Assembly (NCBI GenBank): GCA_903908025.1
Contig: CAIVQM010000085.1
Coordinates: 1-5,320 of the forward strand
DNA length: 5,320 nucleotides
Direction: 5' to 3'
From: an uncultured bacterium
GTDB lineage: Bacteria > Actinomycetota > Actinomycetes > S36-B12
The translations under genes were made by a program, and so were the position numbers. Shown piece after piece: positions 1-5,320 of the stretch. Under the pieces are notes generated by a model. It had not been told where the DNA came from, searched no databases, and worked only from the letters and a program-made list of their open reading frames with translations. Each line of letters opens with the position of its first letter. The first letter of the stretch is position 1.

Positions 1-593
1 ATCACCGCATCGAAGTGGTTGGTGAGGGCAGCGAGTGTGGCAGCTGGCAGCGGGCCCGTATCGGTGGCGTACAGCAGCCGCTGGCCATCCGACGCGCTCA
101 GATCGAACAGCACGGCCTCAGTCGCGAGGATGTCGCCGTCACCGGAGGCATGCGCCGCGGCCAGAACGCGAACGCCGTAGGTGCCGATGGGTGTGGGCAG
201 GTCGAACGTCTCACCCGGCGCGATGACGTGCAGATCGACGAGCGAGTCGGGGCCGATCCAGTCGCGGCACAGGTCGATGGCGTGCGCCGGGCCCCACACG
301 TGCAGGGTGCGCGTCGGTGCCGTCCATCGCCGGGAGAGCAGGAAGGCCGGGTGCAGGTGGTCGGGGTGGCCGTGTGTCAGCAGGACATGCTCGAGGCGGG
401 TGAGTGAGATGCCGGCGCCGCCGGGCAGATGTGGAGTGGTGGGCCCGCAGTCGATGAGGATGGTGCCGTCCACCAGCGCCGAGCTCGGCGCCCGCGACCG
501 TCCGTCGGCCCGCTCGGCCGCGCAGTTGGCACAGCTGCAGAACGGGTTCGGCCAGCCATCAGCCGAGCCGGTGCCCAGCAGGGTGATTCGCAT
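1..593 (-). CDS. PhnP-like metallo-beta-lactamase-fold hydrolase, 3'-truncated; possibly the N-terminal domain of a CobU fusion
   Basis: The ATG at 593-591 opens a frame that stays open for 197 complete codons to the left window edge, so the C-terminus is missing. The start follows the S-subunit stop with a 1-base overlap (TGATG), and the protein begins MRITLLGTGSADGWPNPF, a typical first strand of this fold. Visible motifs: C19-x-C21-x2-C24, resembling the structural zinc site of PhnP-type enzymes; the metal motif THGHPDH with H74, H76, D78 and H79; H148 in AAAH; and D178 in YATDTG, the usual bridging metal ligand. The active site therefore looks intact as far as it can be seen. From family knowledge, actinobacteria often fuse such a domain to CobU (adenosylcobinamide kinase/adenosylcobinamide-phosphate guanylyltransferase), giving about 400 residues. 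Being last after a vitamin importer fits corrinoid salvage, but the CobU part lies outside the window. The alternative is a stand-alone phosphodiesterase-like hydrolase. The fold is confident; the substrate is not. Confidence 0.85.
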   Translation of the reverse strand, partial: MRITLLGTGSADGWPNPFCSCANCAAERADGRSRAPSSALVDGTILIDCGPTTPHLPGGAGISLTRLEHVLLTHGHPDHLHPAFLLSRRWTAPTRTLHVWGPAHAIDLCRDWIGPDSLVDLHVIAPGETFDLPTPIGTYGVRVLAAAHASGDGDILATEAVLFDLSASDGQRLLYATDTGPLPAATLAALTNHFDAV

Positions 594-1405
594 CAGACCA
601 CCGACGGGGTCGACGGCTCGAACGTGACGGGGGCATCGAAGGCTGCCTTGCGTGACATGCGGCGCAGGGCAGCGAGGATGGGCCGGCCCGCGACCATGAT
701 GAGCACGACGGTGAGGATCGCTCGGGGGATGTCGTAGCCGAGCGAGGTGACGAGGCAGAACCTGATCCACGCCAGCAGGTTGTCGGCCATGGGTGCGCCG
801 GCGGTAAAGGCCAACTGCTCCGACAGCCCGGCTGTGAAGGGCCAGAACCACAGGTTCAGCAGGAAGCCGTAGGCGATGCAGGCGATCGCGCCGTAGCCGG
901 AGAGCATGAGCAGTTCACGTCGCCCCGTCATGCGCGGCAGCAGGCCTGCACCCATGCCGACCCACGCCGCACCGAGCATCTGGAAGGGCAGCCACGGTCC
1001 GACGCCGCCGGTGAGCAGTGCCGATGCGAACAGGGAGATCGACCCGAGGCAGAAGCCGAAGCCGGGGCCGAGCGCACGGCCACCGAGGATGAGGATGACC
1101 CAGATGGGCTCGAGGCCGGCCGTGCCGCCGCCGAGTGGTCGCAGCGCCGAGATGACGGCGGCGAGGACGCCGAGCATCGCGACAGACTTCGCATCCATGC
1201 CACCGTCGTTGATCTGTGCGAGCACGACCAGCAGCAGCATCGGTACGACGACGGCGAAGAGCAGGGGCGCATCCGATGCGTGGGCTACTGCAGCCGACTC
1301 GGGGGCTGCGAGCAGTGGCCAGATGAACGCCACCAGTCCGACGGCGGAGACGAGGGTGATCGCCGCCTTCGATCGGGTGCCCAGCCGGACCGCGTTGGTT
1401 GTCAT
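593..1405 (-). CDS. ECF transporter S component (substrate-binding membrane subunit), probably for cobalamin or a related corrinoid
   Basis: This 270-residue integral membrane protein should bind the vitamin on the outer face and deliver it through the ECF module encoded just upstream. Hydrophobic segments are visible near residues 14-34, 46-64, 74-88, 99-131 (probably two), 137-156, 165-189 and 225-245. The stretch GGVGPWLPFQMLGAAWVGMG (133-152), preceded by GLEPIWVILILGGRALGP (97-114), is characteristic of the actinobacterial S subunits found in this gene order. The start ATG overlaps the ATPase stop as ATGA, and a GGAG box lies 7 bases upstream, which decides this start. The C-terminal 25 residues are basic, then Ser/Pro-rich, and probably cytoplasmic. 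Substrate cannot be read from the sequence. A cobalamin or cobinamide role is inferred from the neighbouring possible CobU-type gene and transcobalamin-like proteins. Cobalt or another vitamin remains possible. Confidence 0.85.
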   Translation of the reverse strand: MTTNAVRLGTRSKAAITLVSAVGLVAFIWPLLAAPESAAVAHASDAPLLFAVVVPMLLLVVLAQINDGGMDAKSVAMLGVLAAVISALRPLGGGTAGLEPIWVILILGGRALGPGFGFCLGSISLFASALLTGGVGPWLPFQMLGAAWVGMGAGLLPRMTGRRELLMLSGYGAIACIAYGFLLNLWFWPFTAGLSEQLAFTAGAPMADNLLAWIRFCLVTSLGYDIPRAILTVVLIMVAGRPILAALRRMSRKAAFDAPVTFEPSTPSVV

Positions 1406-3033
1406 CCCGCGACTCCGTCGAGCTCATCAGCCGTCATTGCCCCTGCGACCTGATCAACGGTGAGCCAGGACTCCGGCGACAGGATCTTCGCCACCTGGGG
1501 CGCGAACATCGGAGAAGACGTGACGACCTCGGTGGTCGGGCCGTCGGCCACGACCTCGCCCTCAGCGAGGATGACGACCCGGTCTGCCACTTCGGCGACG
1601 AGCTCGACGTCATGTGTCGCCAGCATCACCGCGTGGCCGGCCTCCGCGAGATCGGTCAGGACGCGAGCCAGTCGCGCCTTCGTGGGGTAGTCGAGTCCGC
1701 GGGTCGGCTCATCCAGCAGCAGCAACGGCGGGCGTGCGGCCAGGATCACGCAGAGCACCAGCAGCAGCCGTTGCCCCTCGGAGAGATCGCGGGGATGGGT
1801 GCCGTCCTCGATATCCGGTGCCATCAGTGCGAGCAGTGCGCGGGTCGTACCGGGCGCGCACTCCGCGTCACGGTCGGATGCCCGGCACTCGTCAGCGACT
1901 GTGGTCGACTCGAGCAGGTCGCCCGGCTCCTGCGGCACCAGGCCGACCGACCTCAGCAGGGCGGCGCCCGACAGTGCGACCGGATCGGCGCCGTCGACGC
2001 GAACGCGACCGGTGCCACGCGGTCCGACACCGACCATCGCATTGAGCAGCGTCGACTTGCCGGCGCCATTGCGGCCCATCAGCGCGACGATCTCGCCCTT
2101 GGCGATATCGATCGACACGTGGTTCAGGGCGACGTGATTGCCGTAGCGCACGACGAGGTCATCGGTGCTCGCGAGCCCGCGCGTCTTCAGCGGGACAGCG
2201 CGCAGGTGAGGTGTGCGGCCGACGAGCAGGTCGCGCAGGGGGCCAGCCGCGCGACGGGCATCGCGGACGGACAGCGGCAGCGGCTGCCAGCCGGCGAGTC
2301 GGCCGAGTTCGACGACCGGCGGGGCGATGGGCGCACTGCGCATGATCTCGGCAGGCGTGCCGCTGCGCACGCGCTGATCGCCACCGGGAACGACGACGAC
2401 CATGTCGGCGTACTGCACGACGCGCTCCAGTCGGTGCTCGGCCATGACGACCGTGACCCCGAGATCATGGACGAGGCGTTGCAGCGCGGCGAGTACTTCC
2501 TCTGCCGCTCCCGGGTCCAGGGCCGACGTGGGCTCGTCGAGCACGAGAACGCGGGGATGGGCAGCCAGCACGGCTCCGATCGCGACGCGCTGGCGCTGCC
2601 CGCCGGACAGCGAGCGCAGCGGGCGCTGCCGGATGTCTGCAAGTCCGAGCAGATCGAGGGTCTCCTCGACGCGTCGGCGCATGACATCCGGGGCGATACC
2701 GAGGCACTCCATGCCATAGGCCAACTCGTCCTCGACGGTGTCGGTGACGAACCCGCTCATCGGGTCCTGCGGGACGACGCCCACGAGGTCGGCCAGTTCG
2801 CGCGGTGGGTGGGTCGCGGTGTCGCGCCCGTCGACGATGACCCGGCCGGCGAGCGTGCCGCCGGTGAAGTGGGGGACCAGGCCGTTGATGGCGCGCAGCA
2901 GGGTGGTCTTGCCGCTGCCCGTGCGCCCGACGACAAGGACGAGCTCGCCCTCCGGGATGACGAGGTCGACATGCGTCAGGGTCGGCGTGCTTGCGCCGGG
3001 ATACGTGATCGTGACGTCATCGAAGGTGATCAT
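1402..3033 (-). CDS. ECF transporter ATP-binding protein, two fused ATPase cassettes (EcfA-EcfA' type)
   Basis: This 543-residue protein carries two complete ABC ATPase domains that power the importer from the cytoplasmic side. Domain 1 has Walker A GRTGSGKT (36-43), Q-loop Q89, signature LSGGQ (142-146), Walker B VLVLDEP (162-168, catalytic E167) and switch H200. Domain 2 has Walker A GRNGAGKST (320-328), Q368, a variant signature LSEGQ (417-421), Walker B with E442 and switch H474. The VEDELAYGMECLG stretch (100-112) after the Q-loop is typical of ECF ATPases, where EcfA1 and EcfA2 are usually separate genes; the fused form is common in actinobacteria. The frame is open upstream to 3288, but the ATG at 3033 is preferred: it has GGAGG 7 bases before it, overlaps the T-subunit stop as ATGA, and starts directly with MITFDDVTITYPG, the normal first strand. 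The upstream extension would be an Arg-rich antisense-like tail. The 3' end overlaps the S-subunit start by 4 bases. Confidence 0.95.
   Translation of the reverse strand: MITFDDVTITYPGASTPTLTHVDLVIPEGELVLVVGRTGSGKTTLLRAINGLVPHFTGGTLAGRVIVDGRDTATHPPRELADLVGVVPQDPMSGFVTDTVEDELAYGMECLGIAPDVMRRRVEETLDLLGLADIRQRPLRSLSGGQRQRVAIGAVLAAHPRVLVLDEPTSALDPGAAEEVLAALQRLVHDLGVTVVMAEHRLERVVQYADMVVVVPGGDQRVRSGTPAEIMRSAPIAPPVVELGRLAGWQPLPLSVRDARRAAGPLRDLLVGRTPHLRAVPLKTRGLASTDDLVVRYGNHVALNHVSIDIAKGEIVALMGRNGAGKSTLLNAMVGVGPRGTGRVRVDGADPVALSGAALLRSVGLVPQEPGDLLESTTVADECRASDRDAECAPGTTRALLALMAPDIEDGTHPRDLSEGQRLLLVLCVILAARPPLLLLDEPTRGLDYPTKARLARVLTDLAEAGHAVMLATHDVELVAEVADRVVILAEGEVVADGPTTEVVTSSPMFAPQVAKILSPESWLTVDQVAGAMTADELDGVAG
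1413..1416 (-). promoter_or_regulatory. Ribosome-binding site of the S-component gene
   Basis: GGAG on the minus strand, 7 bases before the ATG at 1405, inside the end of the ATPase gene. The spacing is the same as at the two preceding junctions. Confidence 0.65.
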
Positions 3034-4157
3034 GCAGTGACCTCCACGGGCGAGCGGGGCGTGCGGGGTGCGCGGGGCGGTGGAACGGCGGACAGCGGCA
3101 GGGGTGAGGCCGTCAGTGCGGGCGTCATCGCGATGAGGACACCGGCGAGGGCGAGGAGGGGCAGCTGCGGCCAGGCGGGCGGGTCGACGGATGCAGTCAG
3201 ACCGGGCATCGCGAGCCAGCCGGCCAAGGCGAACGTGCCGGCCGCGACGACGCCTGCGCCGCTGACGAGCCACTCGGGTGCGCGCCACGGGTCGGGGCGG
3301 TAGCTGGTGCGCACGGATGCGCGCCCAGCCAGCCAGACACCTGAAACGGCGACGGCGATACCCAGGCCGAGCATGGGCAGGCCGAGCAGGACGGGGGCAT
3401 CGGCCGAGACCAGCCCGTAGGTGCCGATGCAGGCGGCGACGAGGCCGCCGAGCAGCAGCATGGAAGACGTTCGTCGAGCGGATGCCGACACCGTCCCGCG
3501 ACGGCCGTAGCCGCGCGAGTCCATGGCGGCGGCGAGCATCACGGAGCGCTCAAGCGCACCCTCGAGGACGGGGATGGCCGCGCCGGCGATGGCGCGCGGG
3601 CCGGACGTCTTGCGACCGCGCAGGCGGCGGGCCGTGGCGAGGCGGTCGACATCGGCGACGAGTTGCGGGGTGAAGGTCAACGTCACGACGACGCTGACGC
3701 CGAGTTCGTACAGGGCGGCGGGCACGGACTTCAGCAGCCGTGTCGGCGAAGCCAGCGAGTTGGCCGCTCCCACGCAGATGAGGATCGTGGCGAGCCGGAG
3801 CCCGTCGTAGAGCGCCATCAGCAGCGACTCGAGGGTGAGGTCACCGCCGAGCCGCACGCCGGCGAGCCACGTGGGCAGCCCGATCCCGGGCAGTTCGATC
3901 AGCACCTTCGTGCCGATCTCAGCCCCGAAGAGGACCTGCACGGCCACCCGGACCACGATGACGATCAATCCGAGTCGTACGAAGAAGCCGAAGGAACGAG
4001 CCCACGGCGCATCCGGTCGGCGGGCGCTGACGACAACGGCTGCGGCCGTGATGATGAGCAGGAGCAGCAGCGGGTTGGTGGTGCGGCTGGCGGCAGCGGC
4101 GAGCCCGAGCGCCCAGACCCACCATGCGCCGGGATGCAGCCAACGACGATCACCCAT
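3030..4157 (-). CDS. ECF transporter T component (CbiQ/EcfT-like scaffold), with extended C-terminus
   Basis: This 375-residue membrane protein is the scaffold that couples the ATPases to the S subunit. The N-terminal half shows hydrophobic helices at about 12-45, 55-78, 113-134 and 142-165. The coupling region carries the two Arg motifs of the family: ATARRLRG (174-181) and AMDSRGYG (211-218), the latter matching the Ala-x-x-x-Arg-Gly signature that docks into the ATPase grooves. Unlike classical CbiQ/EcfT proteins, usually about 225-270 residues, there are further hydrophobic segments at about 232-252, 254-278, 295-318 and 330-350, then a Pro-rich tail. The start ATG has a strong AGGAGG box 7 bases upstream and overlaps the end of the SCO2322-family gene by 8 bases. 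The stop overlaps the ATPase start by 4 bases. Confidence in the subunit class is high; the role of the C-terminal extension is unknown. Confidence 0.93.
   Translation of the reverse strand: MGDRRWLHPGAWWVWALGLAAAASRTTNPLLLLLIITAAAVVVSARRPDAPWARSFGFFVRLGLIVIVVRVAVQVLFGAEIGTKVLIELPGIGLPTWLAGVRLGGDLTLESLLMALYDGLRLATILICVGAANSLASPTRLLKSVPAALYELGVSVVVTLTFTPQLVADVDRLATARRLRGRKTSGPRAIAGAAIPVLEGALERSVMLAAAMDSRGYGRRGTVSASARRTSSMLLLGGLVAACIGTYGLVSADAPVLLGLPMLGLGIAVAVSGVWLAGRASVRTSYRPDPWRAPEWLVSGAGVVAAGTFALAGWLAMPGLTASVDPPAWPQLPLLALAGVLIAMTPALTASPLPLSAVPPPRAPRTPRSPVEVTA
3041..3045 (-). promoter_or_regulatory. Ribosome-binding site of the ATPase gene
   Basis: GGAGG on the minus strand, 7 bases before the ATG at 3033, inside the end of the T-subunit gene. 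It supports this start over the in-frame upstream ATG at 3288. Confidence 0.8.
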
Positions 4158-4869
4158 GTCGTCGCCTCCTCAGCAGCAGGACGCCGCCGATGGCGATGAC
4201 GGCGACCAGAACGCCGCCGGCCGCCCACGGCGTGCCGTTCTCGATCGGTGCTGATGTGCTGCCGGAATCCATGGCGGTCGTCGGTGACGTCGGAGGGGCA
4301 CTCGACGCAGCGGACGCCGCCGCAGCGATCTCCGCGACTGCTGCATCATCAAGAACCGGCGCGCACTCGCCGACGGGATAACCGGCGATCCCGCAGATGA
4401 AGCCGTTCTCGGTGCGAACGTCCGCCACGGATCGGAGCACGTCATAGCCGGTGGCGTCCTCGTCGGCGACGACGCAGGTGACGCTCGGTGCGGGTGACTG
4501 CTGCCCGGCGGGGGCGTCCGTGGGCCGGCCAGTGTCGATGACGAGCGCGACGCGCTTGCGACCGTCGACAGCGGGGGTGGTCGCGCACGCGGTGGCGAAG
4601 TCCGGGGCCGGTGACGGCATATCGGCCTGTGTCCCGGTGCGCGTGGTCACCGCGAAGCGCCAGCCCTCCACGGACCCGTCGATCGGGATCGACGTGCCGG
4701 GGCCCTGGGTGGCGAACGTCCAACCGGTGGTTCCGACGGGCGCCTGCCAGTAGGTCCAGTAGCGGTAGGCCGACGCGTGAGCCGGTGATGCCGAGATGAG
4801 GGTGACGAGGACAACGGCGAGCAAGGCCAGTGCACCTGCACCGGGCCTGCGAGCCGTCGTCCCCGTCAT
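4150..4869 (-). CDS. SCO2322-family protein: secreted, membrane-anchored extracellular domain with DUF4430/transcobalamin-beta-like motifs
   Basis: This 239-residue protein has no experimentally assigned function that I know of. It opens with a signal peptide: basic start (MTGTTARRPG), hydrophobic core 13-28 and a likely cleavage at AHASA (30-34). The mature part begins YRYWTYW (35-41), followed by W50, QGPG (55-58) and DGSVEGWRF (64-72). Next comes RKRVALVIDTG (104-114), then TGYDVLRSVAD (140-150) and NGFICGIAGYP (155-165). Cysteines 95, 132, 159 and 169 could form two disulfides outside the cell. An Ala/Ser/Thr/Pro-rich linker (about 176-213) leads to a C-terminal membrane helix (215-233) and RRRRHG, so the domain faces outward on a stop-transfer anchor. 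No LPXTG-like sorting motif is present. The start has no clear ribosome-binding site and lies 4 bases after the previous stop, suggesting translational coupling. Its place between a barrel protein and an ECF importer suggests a substrate-capture role, which is inference. Confidence 0.88.
   Translation of the reverse strand: MTGTTARRPGAGALALLAVVLVTLISASPAHASAYRYWTYWQAPVGTTGWTFATQGPGTSIPIDGSVEGWRFAVTTRTGTQADMPSPAPDFATACATTPAVDGRKRVALVIDTGRPTDAPAGQQSPAPSVTCVVADEDATGYDVLRSVADVRTENGFICGIAGYPVGECAPVLDDAAVAEIAAAASAASSAPPTSPTTAMDSGSTSAPIENGTPWAAGGVLVAVIAIGGVLLLRRRRHG
4165..4169 (-). promoter_or_regulatory. Ribosome-binding site of the T-component gene
   Basis: GGAGG (within AGGAGG) on the minus strand, 7 bases before the ATG at 4157. 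It lies inside the last codons of the SCO2322-family gene and decides the T-subunit start. Confidence 0.8.
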
Positions 4870-4873
4870 GACG

Positions 4874-5288
4874 CTACTTGCGGATCGATGCGTTGAGCGC
4901 GTTCACCAGATTGAGCCCGCCGAAGGCGCTCGGCTTGCCGCCGGTGGCCTGCGCAACGAGCAGCAGCAGTCCGGTCGCGGTCGGGTTGCCCCCGGCGGTG
5001 AACTCGGCCGCATTCGCCTTGAGTGCCGAGACCGCCTTCGCGATGGACGCTCGGCCCTTGCCGGCCGCTACCAGTCCGAGGACCGCAGTGGCGGTGTTGG
5101 CGTAGTCGGGCTGACCGGCGCTGAGGGCCGACGTGAGCGTGCCGGTGGCTGCCAGTCCCTTGGCGAGGTAGCTGATGGCCTTGCTCTTCGCGGTGCTGGC
5201 GCACGGCGCACTGTCCGCGAGCTTGCGCGGACCGGATACGGGCATCGGCCCGACGAGGCCGACGAGACCCTGCGCTGAAGCGGAGCCG
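4874..5288 (-). CDS. Prenyltransferase/squalene-oxidase-repeat (alpha/alpha-barrel) protein, 5'-truncated
   Basis: The frame is open from the genomic edge at 5288 to a TAG at 4876-4874 and gives the last 137 residues. The fragment is rich in small residues and shows repeating helix pairs: an inner-helix-like ASAQGLVGLVG (3-13), a helix around STAKSKAISYLAKGL (31-45), then PDYANTATAVLGLVAAG (60-76), AKAVSALKANAAEF (83-96), NPTATGLLLLVAQATG (101-116) and FGGLNLVNALNASI (122-135). Such alternating helices are typical of terpene-cyclase-like alpha/alpha barrels, and this family is the regular neighbour of SCO2322-type genes. A methionine at 5245 could be taken as a start, but the helical pattern continues upstream of it and no signal peptide follows, so the true start was probably lost at the contig end. 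No catalytic DXDD or QW-type motifs are visible, so enzymatic cyclase or prenyltransferase activity is not supported. A binding role is more likely (inference). The usual member has several hundred residues with a secretion signal. Confidence 0.75.
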
Positions 5289-5320
5289 AGATCGGAAGAG
5301 CGTCGTGTAGGGAAAGAGTG
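5289..5320. other. Illumina TruSeq adapter remnant (non-genomic)
   Basis: The last 32 bases begin AGATCGGAAGAGC, the common TruSeq adapter stem, and continue exactly with the extension seen when a read runs through into the universal (P5-side) adapter. This is sequencing-library contamination left at a contig end. It is not part of the organism and would give false codons if the neighbouring open frame were extended through it. Confidence 0.97.

Noticed and set aside
3034..3288. An N-terminal extension of the ATPase starting at the ATG at 3288
   Set aside because: It would overlap the T-subunit gene by about 255 bases, encodes an Arg-rich non-domain sequence, and the ATG at 3033 has a good ribosome-binding site and the expected ABC start.
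1399..3303. A 634-codon open frame on the plus strand opposite the ATPase gene
   Set aside because: It is the antisense shadow of the ATPase in GC-rich DNA. Its translation is low-complexity Arg/Ala/Gly/Asp-rich with no recognisable domain, while the minus strand has complete ABC motifs.
4150..4230. Possible sortase (LPXTG) anchor at the end of the SCO2322-family protein
   Set aside because: There is a C-terminal hydrophobic helix and an Arg tail, but no LPXTG-like motif before it; a simple membrane anchor is better supported.
5243..5245. ATG at 5245 as the true start of the barrel protein
   Set aside because: The frame remains open to 5288 with a further helix-like repeat segment (ASAQGLVGLVG) upstream, and no signal peptide follows this Met, unlike the expected secreted family.
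4796..5278. A 160-codon plus-strand open frame near the right end
   Set aside because: Antisense to the barrel and SCO2322-family genes; no domain, Arg/Gly-rich translation typical of shadows in GC-rich DNA.
4874..5288. Active terpene cyclase or prenyltransferase enzyme
   Set aside because: Only the fold-level helical repeat pattern is visible. No DXDD, QW or metal-binding catalytic motifs are present in the part that can be seen.
1..5288. CRISPR arrays, tRNA/rRNA genes, insertion sequences, B12 riboswitch
   Set aside because: I looked for repeats, RNA-like stretches and mobile-element genes and saw none. The region is coding throughout, and any riboswitch or promoter would lie upstream of the truncated right-hand gene, outside the window.

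Overview
The window is a GC-rich stretch with all genes on the minus strand, dense and almost gap-free. Codon use, the Arg/Ala/Gly-rich proteins and the gene order point to an actinobacterium (Actinomycetota). The same order is known from Streptomyces as the SCO2322-type neighbourhood. Genus cannot be fixed from this sequence. It reads as one end of a short-read contig: the last 32 bases (5289-5320) match an Illumina TruSeq adapter, not genomic DNA.

In the direction of transcription (right to left) the layout is: (1) the 3' part of a secreted-type alpha/alpha-barrel protein of the prenyltransferase/squalene-oxidase-repeat kind (4874-5288, 5' end lost at the contig end); (2) an SCO2322-family protein with a signal peptide, an extracellular domain and a C-terminal membrane anchor (4150-4869); (3) the T (CbiQ/EcfT-like) membrane subunit of an energy-coupling factor (ECF) transporter (3030-4157); (4) a double-cassette ECF ATPase (1402-3033); (5) the substrate-binding S subunit (593-1405); (6) the N-terminal part of a PhnP-like metallo-beta-lactamase-fold protein (1-593, truncated by the left edge). 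In actinobacteria that last domain is often fused to CobU, an adenosylcobinamide kinase/guanylyltransferase. Junctions are a 4-bp gap, then overlaps of 8, 4, 4 and 1 bp, so this looks like one translationally coupled operon with no internal promoter or terminator. There is no gene-free stretch longer than 4 bp apart from the adapter.

Taken together, genes 3-5 form a complete dedicated (group I) ECF vitamin importer. The most interesting reading concerns genes 1 and 2. A barrel of alpha-helical hairpins plus a small beta domain are the two building blocks of animal transcobalamin/intrinsic factor. The SCO2322 protein carries what look like the two halves of the transcobalamin/DUF4430 beta domain in swapped order. 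With a possible cobinamide-salvage gene at the end of the operon, I propose a two-piece, envelope-anchored, transcobalamin-like corrinoid capture device that feeds an ECF importer. The ECF assignment is strong. The corrinoid substrate and the transcobalamin relationship are inference.
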